A stretch of 6,399 nucleotides of DNA from Promethearchaeota archaeon. GTDB taxonomy: Archaea; Asgardarchaeota; Lokiarchaeia; Sigyniarchaeales; SOKP01. Within the stretch, counting starts at the first letter, position 1; the number at the start of each line of letters is the position of its first letter. The translations under genes and the position numbers were made by a program. The notes below the pieces were generated by a model. It searched no databases and had not been told where the DNA came from. It saw only the letters and a list, made by a program, of their open reading frames with translations. Positions 1 to 5,843 of this stretch are shown here, in pieces. The DNA is taken from the NCBI GenBank assembly GCA_016840695.1, contig JAEORV010000098.1, positions 1 to 6,399 on the forward strand, in the 5' to 3' direction.

Positions 1-1
1 C

Positions 2-352
2 GCTTGGATAATCGTAGCTCGAAATAGACGAACATGGGCAACATTAAAATGTATCGGGTATACAAATGGGAATATAAACTCTATTATTTTAGGACATGTG
101 TTTTTTACAACTTTAGTAGGATTTATTATCACTATAGAAACATTATTTCATTACATGGCAATAGTAGGATATCTTCAAGCGGCAGATCCAAATGTAGGAT
201 ATCGTGTAGCAAATTTGCCAATTATTTCACTTTTGCCGGTTATTATCACCGTAGGTGTGTTCACCGTCGTTCAATTTTTCGGATATTTTCTAGCAAGTAG
301 TAAAATAACTAAAGTGCGACCGATGTTAGCACTCAAAAGAGTGGGAGAGTGA
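2..352 (+). CDS. ABC transporter permease, FtsX/MacB type (C-terminal part, 5' end outside window)
   Basis: The reading frame is open from base 2 to the TGA at 350-352 and gives the last 116 residues of an FtsX-like permease. The visible part starts with the cytoplasmic 'coupling' segment of this family (ARNRRTWATLKCIGYTNGN; FtsX/MacB permeases have R.RE.A.LR.IG.S). It continues with a membrane segment at about residues 24-50, an extracytoplasmic loop, a last membrane segment at about 74-99, and the usual basic tail in which P.LALKRVGE matches the family ending P.eaLr. Such permeases pair with LolD/MacB ATPases and act in lipoprotein or peptide export or as mechanotransmitters; the substrate cannot be told from this fragment. 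The stop codon lies 8 bases before the ATG of the ATPase gene (or overlaps its alternative GTG), so both are in one operon. The family call is firm and the substrate is unknown. Confidence 0.85.
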   Translation, partial: AWIIVARNRRTWATLKCIGYTNGNINSIILGHVFFTTLVGFIITIETLFHYMAIVGYLQAADPNVGYRVANLPIISLLPVIITVGVFTVVQFFGYFLASSKITKVRPMLALKRVGE

Positions 353-360
353 AGAGAAAG

Positions 361-1053
361 ATGCCAGTAGCAAAAGATACAATGATAGAAGTAATTGATG
401 TAAACAAAGAGTACCGACGGGCAGGTGCTATTATACGCGCTTTGGTTGATATTAATTTAACAATTAAATCAGGCGATTTTGTCATTATTCAGGGTCCAAC
501 TGGATGTGGCAAATCAACGCTTCTTAATGTCATGAGTGGTTTAGACCTTCCTGATAGTGGTAAGATCATCTTTGATGGAGAAAATATTGCCCGAGCCACG
601 GAAGATAGGCTTTCAAAATTGCGTCGACAAAAAGTAGGATTTGTTTTTCAAGATTTCAATTTAATAAAAACTTTAACTGCAATTGAAAATATTGAAGCAT
701 TACTTTGGCCTACAGTCCTTAGCTCAAAAGAAATCGAAAATCGCGCTATTGCTGCCTTGCGGGATGTAGAAATGTTAGAAAGAAAAGATCATTTTCCTGT
801 TGAAATGAGTGGAGGCGAAAAACAGCGAGTTGCGTTGGCTAGAGCGATAGTAAGCAAGCCTAGAGTTGTTTTTGGTGATGAAGTCAGCGGAAATCTTGAT
901 CCTGACAGTGAAAATGTGATAATGAGCTTGTTGAAGAAGATTAACGAAGAATACGAAACGACAATGATAGTTGTAACTCATAGAGATAGCGTTGCGAAAT
1001 TCGGAAACAAGATCGTTAAAATGGACAAGGGTGCAATAGTCTCAATTAAATAA
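361..1053 (+). CDS. ABC transporter ATP-binding protein, LolD/MacB family
   Basis: Nucleotide-binding subunit that powers the FtsX-like permease encoded just upstream. All ABC motifs are present in the 230-residue protein: Walker A GPTGCGKST (45-53), Q-loop VFQD (Gln97), signature MSGGEKQR (149-156), Walker B ending in Asp173-Glu174, D-loop GNLD (177-180) and H-loop His207 (VVTHRDS). The length is normal for LolD/MacB ATPases, and GNLD after Walker B is typical of this subfamily. The usual DEPTGNLD reads DEVSGNLD, with Val and Ser for Pro and Thr; the catalytic Glu is kept, so it should be active. The ATG at 361 is preferred because AGTGA (348-352) lies about 8 bases upstream as a possible ribosome site. 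A GTG at 349 overlapping the permease stop (GTGA) would add four residues, and an ATG at 394 also exists, closer to where many homologues begin. Cytoplasmic, membrane-associated. Confidence 0.93.
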   Translation: MPVAKDTMIEVIDVNKEYRRAGAIIRALVDINLTIKSGDFVIIQGPTGCGKSTLLNVMSGLDLPDSGKIIFDGENIARATEDRLSKLRRQKVGFVFQDFNLIKTLTAIENIEALLWPTVLSSKEIENRAIAALRDVEMLERKDHFPVEMSGGEKQRVALARAIVSKPRVVFGDEVSGNLDPDSENVIMSLLKKINEEYETTMIVVTHRDSVAKFGNKIVKMDKGAIVSIK

Positions 1054-1080
1054 ATTTATTTATTTATTTTTTCTTTATTT
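1054..1080 (+). terminator. T-rich archaeal-type terminator after the ABC operon
   Basis: Immediately after the ATPase stop the plus strand is almost pure T and A (repeated ATTT units, then a T6 run, then CTTTATTT) with no hairpin. This resembles the oligo-T termination signals of archaeal RNA polymerase. It suggests that the ABC operon ends here or is only partly read into the next gene. Prediction from composition only. Confidence 0.45.
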
Positions 1081-1122
1081 CAACAAAAAAAATCATGAAA
1101 TAAAAGAGAGTGTATAGGAACC

Positions 1123-2139
1123 ATGCCAAAAGAATTTAAAGGTATAATATTAAGCCGTCTCATTATTTTCATAGCAATATTTGCTGTTCCAATAATTATT
1201 TTTCTAATATTTATTTTTACTGAATTTGATTTGTGGTTCACGACAGATTTGCGAGCATCCGTAGTAATAGTAAAGATAATAGTACCTTTAGTATATGCAA
1301 TTTCTTGGTTATATTTCATGATTTTGTTTGCGAATCGATTTTCTGAGACGATAGAAGCCATGGGGACTACGGTAGGCATAATACCGTTAAGATTGAAAAT
1401 ATTTTATGGCATCAACGCCATATTCGTTCTTTTTATATTTGTGTTTCCTCTAATCACACCTGTAGTATCAATATTGAGTTTTGCTTCCATGGTATGGCAA
1501 CTAACGACTTATCGAAAGGAAAGTTGGGACGAAGATACAAAAGCTCCGTTTATAACGAAGTTTTTAATGGTAGTAGCGTCTATTTTACCAATTTTTTGCA
1601 CGATTGCCGTGATTCCGGAATATTTCGACTTATCATTCTTCTTATGGAACAGCATTTGGATACCATTGCTTGACCATATCTTCATTTTCTCTTATTGTTT
1701 ATGTACCTCGTTAGCAATTGGGTCTTTATTTATCTTAATTGTCAATAGGGGAGTGAGCGAGTACGAAGAACTCTTCGCAGATCCAAGCAAAACAGATAGC
1801 ATGATGAACGTGAAAATTTTGGAAGTGTTTCTTTTCGGTTTCTTTCTGTTTTTAGATTATGGAGGATTTGAAGTCATTGAGTTGTTCTACAACGTGGGAT
1901 TTTTTCTCGTACTTTTTGTATCGATCGTGAATTATATCTCAGGTAAAAGCAAAATGAAACAATTTAACTCTCACGTATTCGGATATCTCTTGGCAGCTGT
2001 TTTTATGGGTTCAAACTTGCTTATACTAAATGTTCAACTTTCGGAGTTTTTGCAAGCTGCGAGTTTAAGTGTCTTGGCAGTAGTATTTATAGTTGTATTC
2101 ATATATACATTCATTACTCATGAAGAAACGGAGTTTTAA
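1123..2139 (+). CDS. Polytopic membrane protein of unrecognised family (338 aa)
   Basis: I do not recognise this protein. It is strongly hydrophobic, with about eight or nine predicted membrane helices at roughly residues 10-33, 48-70, 92-126 (one long or two short), 146-166, 181-207, 231-247, 250-271, 284-303 and 312-332. There is no signal peptide distinct from helix 1, no nucleotide-binding motif and no cysteine pair or metal cluster. The hydrophilic parts are short: a loop at 127-145 with clustered charges (RKESWDEDTK) and an acidic loop at 211-226. The ATG at 1123 follows a weak AGGA (1116-1119) close to the start. It lies 69 bases after the ABC ATPase on the same strand, behind a T-rich stretch, so co-transcription is possible but unproven. 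It could be an accessory protein of that transporter or an independent gene. It is not an FtsX-type permease, because the coupling segment and large extracytoplasmic domain are missing. Confidence 0.85.
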   Translation: MPKEFKGIILSRLIIFIAIFAVPIIIFLIFIFTEFDLWFTTDLRASVVIVKIIVPLVYAISWLYFMILFANRFSETIEAMGTTVGIIPLRLKIFYGINAIFVLFIFVFPLITPVVSILSFASMVWQLTTYRKESWDEDTKAPFITKFLMVVASILPIFCTIAVIPEYFDLSFFLWNSIWIPLLDHIFIFSYCLCTSLAIGSLFILIVNRGVSEYEELFADPSKTDSMMNVKILEVFLFGFFLFLDYGGFEVIELFYNVGFFLVLFVSIVNYISGKSKMKQFNSHVFGYLLAAVFMGSNLLILNVQLSEFLQAASLSVLAVVFIVVFIYTFITHEETEF

Positions 2140-2149
2140 TTGCTTTTAA

Positions 2150-2160
2150 ACATTTTTTTT
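2150..2160 (+). terminator. Oligo-T terminator after the membrane protein gene
   Basis: A run of eight T residues at 2153-2160 starts 14 bases after the TAA of the membrane protein gene and has no hairpin in front of it. This fits archaeal oligo-T termination. The promoter of the next gene begins about 40 bases further on. Confidence 0.45.
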
Positions 2161-2200
2161 ATATGAATTAAATTAAAATCAGTTATATAAACCATAATTG

Positions 2201-2218
2201 TTTATAAGATTATATAAA
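2201..2218 (+). promoter_or_regulatory. TATA-box promoter of the acyl-CoA ligase gene
   Basis: Two overlapping TATA-like elements, TTTATAAG (2201-2208) and TTATATAAA (2210-2218), lie 33-50 bases before the ATG at 2251. Archaeal transcription starts about 25 bases after the box, so the leader would be only about 10-20 bases long. No ribosome-binding motif is visible before the ATG, which agrees with a short-leader or near-leaderless message. Another TTATATAAA-like element at 2183-2191 could also serve. Confidence 0.5.
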
Positions 2219-2250
2219 TAATGCATTTCTCATGATGTGAAAAATTAATC

Positions 2251-4038
2251 ATGCCAATAAAAGAAGATGATAAATACCAAGTAAACGAGAACAAAGTATG
2301 GTTTAAAAAATGGTGGCCAGAGAGCGTGCCGCACAATACTACTTTTGAAGAGAAAACAATTAACGAATTATTTGATGAACAGGTTAAAAAATATGGAAAT
2401 CTTAACGCAATATGGTTCTTAGACACATGGGTCTCTTATATCGAACTTCAAGATTATGTCAAGTCATTTGCTACAGCTTTACATCAATTAGGTGTTAGAA
2501 AGGGTGACGTTGTGGCAATACATCTACCAAATTGCATTCAATATGTTGTCTCATATTTCGCCATAATCAGGCTTGGAGCGATCGCTTCGGGAATTAATCC
2601 TACATATAAACCATTAGAGATTCTTCATCAACTAGAAATTATTAAACCCAAGGTTTTAATCGCTTTAGATGCTCTTTATAAGGATTATATTAATCCTATA
2701 ATAGAAAAAACCAAAGTGAAAAGACTTATCTATACGAATGTCGCTGATCTAGCACATGGATTAGGTGCTAAGAGAGGATTAGGAAAAGCGTTAGGAAAAA
2801 TTCCTAAAGGCAAGGTGAAATATGCGGGGGCTCATAAGTTCATGGATCTCATTGACACGAGATCTGAAGTTCCAAGTATAAAAATTGATGCTAAAAAGGA
2901 TGCAGCAACCTATATCATGACTGGAGGGACAACGGGTGTCCCCAAGGCAACTGTATTAACTCATTTTAATATAGTATCGAATGTAAAACAAGTTGCTTTA
3001 TGGTTAGGAGGAGAGAAGCCAAATTTAGGAAATATTGGGATTCTACCGCTTTATCATAGTTTTGCTCACACGGCCGTCATGAATACAACAATAGGGATAG
3101 GAGGATGGATGATGCTTTTCCCTAGACCTCCAACTCAAGAAGAACTATGCCAACATATCCAAGATTTACCTTGTCCTGAGGGATTAGTATACGCTGGACC
3201 AGAAGTCTTATTTCAAAGGTTAGCTGAATTCAAAGATATTAAAAAATATCCAAAAGTAATGGGAAAACTGAAATTATGCGTTTCTGGTGCGGGTCCGTTA
3301 CATAGACCCGTTTATGATGCTTTTGTAAAAAATACTGGGGGAAATCTTGTTGAAGGATATGGATTAACAGAAGCTTCACCGGTAATCAGTGCAGGAAACT
3401 TGTATGGAGAGAGCCCAATTGGGTGTATTGGATTACCAATACCCGGAACGGAGTGGGGAATCTGGCCTACGGAAGATTTTAATCAAGGACCTATTTGTTT
3501 GGGAAATCCTGATGAAACAAGTTATGGTGAAGAGCATACAGGAGAAATTTGTGCTCACGGTCCCCAGATAATGCTAAAATATCTCGACAAACCAGACGAG
3601 ACCGCAGATACTATTAAAGAGTACGATGGCAAGTTATGGTTACTCACTGGAGATATTGGATTCATGAAAGAAGATGGAACTATCGTAATCAGAGATAGAA
3701 AGAAGCAGCTCATAAAAGTTAAAGGTTATTCTGTGTACCCAAAAGAAGTCGAGGAATTGTTAATGAAACATCCCGAAATTAGTGAAGCGGCAGTTGCAGG
3801 ATTACCTCACGCTGAAACGGGAGAGATTGTGAAAGCGTGGATTGCTCTTGCTCCAGGTTCTTCATTAACACCAGAACAAATAATTGGATGGGCTCAAAAT
3901 AACATGACTCATTATAAAAGACCTGGTTTAGTAGAGTTAATTCCCGAGGTTCCAAAAGATTTGATTGGAAAAGTGCAACGGAGGTTTTTACAGACTAACG
4001 ATCCTATATGGAAACAAAAATATGGGGAAAATACCTAA
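2251..4038 (+). CDS. Long-chain fatty-acid--CoA ligase (AMP-forming acyl-CoA synthetase)
   Basis: Activates a fatty acid with ATP through an acyl-adenylate and transfers it to coenzyme A, releasing AMP and pyrophosphate. All core motifs of the ANL (AMP-binding) superfamily can be read in the 595 residues: P-loop TGGTTGVPK (224-232), LPLYHSFAH (265-273), adenylate-binding EGYGLTEAS (368-376), TGDIG (466-470, ribose-binding Asp468), hinge region RDRKKQLIKVKGYSVYP (481-497) and the C-terminal adenylation lysine Lys574 in PKDLIGK. The basic, glycine-rich segment at 170-188 matches a helix common in FadD-like enzymes before the P-loop. The stretch between IPGTE (397-401) and GEI (431-433) is roughly ten residues longer than usual. 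The length fits FadD-type enzymes. Chain-length preference cannot be read off; long or medium chain is inferred from overall FadD resemblance. It has its own promoter and converges on the GTPase gene. Likely cytosolic or membrane-peripheral, feeding beta-oxidation or lipid remodelling. Confidence 0.95.
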   Translation: MPIKEDDKYQVNENKVWFKKWWPESVPHNTTFEEKTINELFDEQVKKYGNLNAIWFLDTWVSYIELQDYVKSFATALHQLGVRKGDVVAIHLPNCIQYVVSYFAIIRLGAIASGINPTYKPLEILHQLEIIKPKVLIALDALYKDYINPIIEKTKVKRLIYTNVADLAHGLGAKRGLGKALGKIPKGKVKYAGAHKFMDLIDTRSEVPSIKIDAKKDAATYIMTGGTTGVPKATVLTHFNIVSNVKQVALWLGGEKPNLGNIGILPLYHSFAHTAVMNTTIGIGGWMMLFPRPPTQEELCQHIQDLPCPEGLVYAGPEVLFQRLAEFKDIKKYPKVMGKLKLCVSGAGPLHRPVYDAFVKNTGGNLVEGYGLTEASPVISAGNLYGESPIGCIGLPIPGTEWGIWPTEDFNQGPICLGNPDETSYGEEHTGEICAHGPQIMLKYLDKPDETADTIKEYDGKLWLLTGDIGFMKEDGTIVIRDRKKQLIKVKGYSVYPKEVEELLMKHPEISEAAVAGLPHAETGEIVKAWIALAPGSSLTPEQIIGWAQNNMTHYKRPGLVELIPEVPKDLIGKVQRRFLQTNDPIWKQKYGENT

Positions 4039-4055
4039 ATCAAAATGATTTAACA

Positions 4056-4077
4056 TATTTTTTTTTCTATTGTAAAA
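4056..4077. terminator. Short convergent terminator region
   Basis: Only 40 bases separate the stop codons of the two converging genes. The plus strand has nine T residues at 4058-4066, suited to end the acyl-CoA ligase transcript. On the minus strand five T residues (complement of 4073-4077) lie directly beyond the GTPase stop. A compact bidirectional oligo-T terminator is inferred. Confidence 0.45.
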
Positions 4078-4078
4078 A

Positions 4079-4606
4079 TTAGATAATATTTGATTGTTGA
4101 AGCATTAACTTGGTTATAGCTTCGAAGGTAATATCAACATTTACACCTGATTTAGAACTACATTCGATAAATCCATCAACGCCTCTCGATTTTGCGATAT
4201 TGATACCTTCTTCACTTGAAACTTCTCGATCATTAACCAAATCTGCTTTTCCACCAACCACCAAAATTGGAAATTTGTTTTCTGGAGTCTCTTTATTCAA
4301 AATCATCAACCAATCGTCAATATGAGCGATTGAAGAGTAATTAGAAACATCATACATGAATAACCCTCCATTTGCGCCCCTCACATAGGAAGGAAGTAAA
4401 AATCTAAACCTTTCTTCACCACCAAAATCCCATATTTGCAATTTAACTTTCTTCCCTTCAACTTCAAGGCTTTTAACTTCGAAATCAATTCCAATCGTCA
4501 TTTTCGAATCAGATTTAAATAAATTTGTTAAAAACCTTTGAGCTAGAGTGGTTTTACCACAACCCGCGTCTCCGAAAATGATTACTTTAAATGTCGCGTC
4601 GTACAT
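4079..4606 (-). CDS. Small GTPase, Ras/Rab-like Asgard family
   Basis: A single-domain 175-residue GTP-binding switch protein with all five G boxes in order: G1 GDAGCGKT (12-19), G2 threonine in MTIGID (Thr37), G3 WDFGGEERF (59-67), G4 GGKAD (118-122) and G5 ECSSK (148-152). It is close in length to the Ras/Rab/Arf core. Three switch features differ from textbook Ras. The residue matching Ras Gln61 is Glu64. The Asn of NKxD is Gly119, with Lys120 and Asp122 kept. G5 has Ser for Ala in SAK. The first two variants are common in Asgard small GTPases as I know them. The C-terminus (LMLQQSNII) has no cysteine, and the N-terminus is too short for an Arf-type amphipathic helix, so no lipid anchor is evident. 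The ATG at 4606 lies about 50 bases after a strong TATA box. No GAP, GEF or roadblock partner is encoded nearby. Partner and pathway are unknown. Confidence 0.93.
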   Translation of the reverse strand: MYDATFKVIIFGDAGCGKTTLAQRFLTNLFKSDSKMTIGIDFEVKSLEVEGKKVKLQIWDFGGEERFRFLLPSYVRGANGGLFMYDVSNYSSIAHIDDWLMILNKETPENKFPILVVGGKADLVNDREVSSEEGINIAKSRGVDGFIECSSKSGVNVDITFEAITKLMLQQSNII

Positions 4607-4656
4607 ACCGTTACTTCTTCATGGATTAATATTGTACTTCTAAGATCAATAATAAC

Positions 4657-4680
4657 TATTTTATATATAAAATATTTCCG
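4657..4680 (-). promoter_or_regulatory. BRE/TATA promoter of the small GTPase gene
   Basis: Read on the minus strand, CGGAAATA (BRE-like) leads straight into TTTTATATATAAAA. The TATA part lies within an 18-base perfect palindrome (4657-4674). Start of transcription about 25 bases further on would fall near 4635-4640 and leave a leader of roughly 30 bases, longer than those inferred for the neighbours. A weak GAAG before the ATG is the only ribosome-site candidate. Confidence 0.55.
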
Positions 4681-4764
4681 ATTGACTTATATTTAAATCT
4701 TTAAGTAATTGTTTAGAAATAAAAACTATATAAAGTAATTATATATGAGAGAACGCTAAATTTT

Positions 4765-4775
4765 ACAAAAAAATC
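4765..4775 (-). terminator. Oligo-T terminator after the four-helix membrane protein gene
   Basis: The complement of the seven A residues at 4767-4773 gives a T7 run on the minus strand 13 bases beyond the TAA of the membrane protein gene. This is consistent with oligo-T termination and with separate transcription of the GTPase gene. The remainder of the 4607-4786 gap is AT-rich, holds the GTPase promoter, and shows no gene. Confidence 0.45.
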
Positions 4776-4786
4776 AATATTTGCCA

Positions 4787-5146
4787 TTAGGCGTCTTTGA
4801 GTGCGATGAAGACACCTATTAAACTCATGAGCACTACGATATTGACTATAAAACGACCAAACTTGATGCCTGTTTTCAATCCGGCATACCAAAATATTCC
4901 TTGCAGCATTATTCCAATAATAAGAAGTATTCCCAGAATATTTTTCGTTTTATATGAATATTTCATATCTGGTAGGAGTAAAGCTACAAATAAGATAACA
5001 ATAACATTAATAAAAACATAGATGTCAAAAAATAAAAGCGAAAAATTGATCCCTTCTACTAAACTCGAAAGTGAATAAATTATAAGAGATGTTAATATGG
5101 ATAACACGCCAATATCAAATGTTAATAAGCTTTTCTTAATGTTCAT
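4787..5146 (-). CDS. Small four-helix membrane protein, unknown function (119 aa)
   Basis: I do not recognise a family. The protein is almost entirely membrane-embedded, with four predicted helices at about residues 9-30, 35-59, 69-90 and 96-116. They are joined by short loops, the middle one basic and polar (PDMKYSYKTKN). The N-terminus (MNIKK) is positive, suggesting it stays inside, and the C-terminus is short and charged (KDA). No catalytic motif is visible. The ATG at 5146 is chosen over a TTG at 5164 in the same frame. A TATA-like element at 5167-5178 places the likely transcription start near 5147, so the message would be leaderless from this ATG, and the TTG would lie upstream of it. 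It follows the Lin0512-family gene by 39 bases on the same strand, so the two may also be co-transcribed. A transporter subunit or small integral membrane protein is possible but cannot be supported. Confidence 0.75.
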   Translation of the reverse strand: MNIKKSLLTFDIGVLSILTSLIIYSLSSLVEGINFSLLFFDIYVFINVIVILFVALLLPDMKYSYKTKNILGILLIIGIMLQGIFWYAGLKTGIKFGRFIVNIVVLMSLIGVFIALKDA

Positions 5147-5165
5147 TTCTGATCTTAGAACCAAT

Positions 5166-5180
5166 GTATTTTATAATATA
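5166..5180 (-). promoter_or_regulatory. TATA-like element before the four-helix membrane protein
   Basis: On the minus strand the short gap between two genes contains TATATTATAAAATAC (complement of 5166-5180), centred about 27 bases before the ATG at 5146. This is the spacing expected for a leaderless archaeal transcript. It supports internal transcription of the second gene and its ATG start. AT-rich background makes chance occurrence possible. Confidence 0.35.
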
Positions 5181-5185
5181 GGTAA

Positions 5186-5566
5186 TCAAGGATCTTTTAT
5201 TAAAACATCGACTGCTGCATTGCTCACAATAATATTGTCAGTAGTATCTCCAAGCTCTTCAATCATTATACCTTTTACGAGCAATCCGCCCTTTACCACT
5301 TCGATAGATTTCTCACCAAAGGGAATCGCTTTCAAGACCTTCTTCTTATCAACATTATCTGGAAATGGTACGCCAATTTTAGCGTGAACTTTCATGCGTA
5401 GTAGGTCTTTAGGCTCTTTAAAATTGCAAATTTCAAATAAGCCAGTCAAACAATTGTTAGATATTGCGTTTTTAATGGCTTTTATGGCGGCATTTGTACA
5501 ATCGTCGTCATGTCCGTGTTGATCGACGCCAAAACCTATTTGAGTAATAAATTTCTTTTCAGTCAT
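5186..5566 (-). CDS. Lin0512 family protein (conserved, function unknown)
   Basis: The N-terminus contains GFGVDQHG (residues 11-18 of 126), which fits the invariant GxGxDxHG motif that defines the Lin0512 family (TIGR02058 as I remember it). Further family features are the following helix AAIKAIKNAISNN (26-38) and the conserved-looking segments KVHAKIGVPFPDNV (59-72) and GGLLVKGIMIEELGD (93-107). The family is small (about 115 residues), scattered over bacteria and also found in plants, and has no established function. Asp15 and His17 suggest a metal- or ligand-binding site, which is inference. No signal peptide or membrane helix, so cytosolic. The ATG at 5566 is preferred over a TTG at 5596 because the TATA-like box at 5597-5610 covers that TTG, and AGGT (complement of 5576-5579) sits about nine bases before the ATG. 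It is followed 39 bases later by a small membrane protein gene on the same strand. Confidence 0.85.
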   Translation of the reverse strand: MTEKKFITQIGFGVDQHGHDDDCTNAAIKAIKNAISNNCLTGLFEICNFKEPKDLLRMKVHAKIGVPFPDNVDKKKVLKAIPFGEKSIEVVKGGLLVKGIMIEELGDTTDNIIVSNAAVDVLIKDP

Positions 5567-5596
5567 GTTATTTTTACCTTTTTTTCTCTTTCCCAA

Positions 5597-5610
5597 ATAT
5601 TATAAATTTA
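5597..5610 (-). promoter_or_regulatory. TATA-box promoter of the Lin0512 family gene
   Basis: On the minus strand TAAATTTATAATAT (complement of 5597-5610) has a TATA core centred about 36 bases before the ATG at 5566. A transcript starting about 25 bases downstream would begin near 5576 with a leader of about ten bases. This placement excludes the upstream TTG codon as translation start. Confidence 0.45.
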
Positions 5611-5843
5611 AATTTATTTCATTTTTATTAAAATTTTTTAATCCAATTTATAAGTTTCTTAAAAAATTTTGAATCTATTATGGATAAATAGGGGAGTAAA
5701 ACATAGTATTTTACTTTATTGGACTAGCAACATGAAAGTTTAATAAGATCTTTGAATTAATTAATTAGTAAGCGATCCAAACTAAGCTCAATTCTTAAAA
5801 TTAAAAGAACGATAATAAGTGAAATTTATTTAGGGTATTTTAC
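5611..5843. other. AT-rich divergent intergenic region without a gene
   Basis: Together with the promoter at 5597-5610, this region separates the divergently transcribed Lin0512 and helical-protein genes. No frame longer than a few codons begins here, and no cloverleaf or GC-rich structured RNA stands out. Visible elements are a 7-bp inverted repeat, AGTAAAA (5695-5701) and TTTTACT (5709-5715), with a 7-base loop; the palindrome AATTAATTAATT (5755-5766); and TTCTT/AAGAA arms at 5792-5796 and 5805-5809. Any of these might be an operator, but at this AT content they are weak. No clear TATA box is correctly placed for the gene at 5844; AATTAAAA near 5799-5806 is the best candidate. Confidence 0.4.

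Noticed and set aside
34..300. Open frame of 88 codons on the plus strand
   Set aside because: It overlaps the permease in another frame, and the overlapping frame 2 gives a clear FtsX C-terminus; the 88-residue product is a Tyr/Ser/Arg-rich shadow.
775..981. 68-codon minus-strand frame
   Set aside because: Entirely inside the ABC ATPase across its signature and Walker B motifs, which are certain on the plus strand.
1080..1379. 99-codon minus-strand frame opposite the start of the 338-residue membrane protein
   Set aside because: The plus-strand frame is a long, coherent membrane protein; the minus-strand product has the Ile/Lys/Thr bias of a reverse-strand shadow and resembles no family.
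2202..2426. 74-codon minus-strand frame over the acyl-CoA ligase start
   Set aside because: It overlaps the ligase N-terminus and its promoter; no family resemblance.
3389..3571. 60-codon plus-strand frame within the acyl-CoA ligase
   Set aside because: Out-of-frame shadow inside a well-supported enzyme.
4110..4325. 71-codon plus-strand frame opposite the small GTPase
   Set aside because: Antisense to the G4 and G5 region of a clear GTPase.
4079..4606. Arf-type assignment of the GTPase because of the DxGGx motif
   Set aside because: WDFGGEERF resembles Arf DVGGQ only in its Gly-Gly; there is no N-terminal amphipathic helix or myristoylation glycine, and the rest reads as Ras/Rab-like.
4607..4786. 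Possible tRNA or structured RNA in the AT-rich gap
   Set aside because: No cloverleaf arms, no TTCGA-type T-loop and no GC-rich stem were visible; the content is explained by a promoter and a terminator.
4797..5387. Two plus-strand frames (4797-5021 and 5097-5387) opposite the minus-strand genes
   Set aside because: The minus-strand products are better supported (Lin0512 motif; regular four-helix pattern); the plus-strand products are Ser/Thr/Ile-rich shadows.
5695..5715. Inverted repeat as a rho-independent-type terminator
   Set aside because: The stem is 7 bp and AT-rich, and it sits between divergent promoters where no transcript is expected to end.
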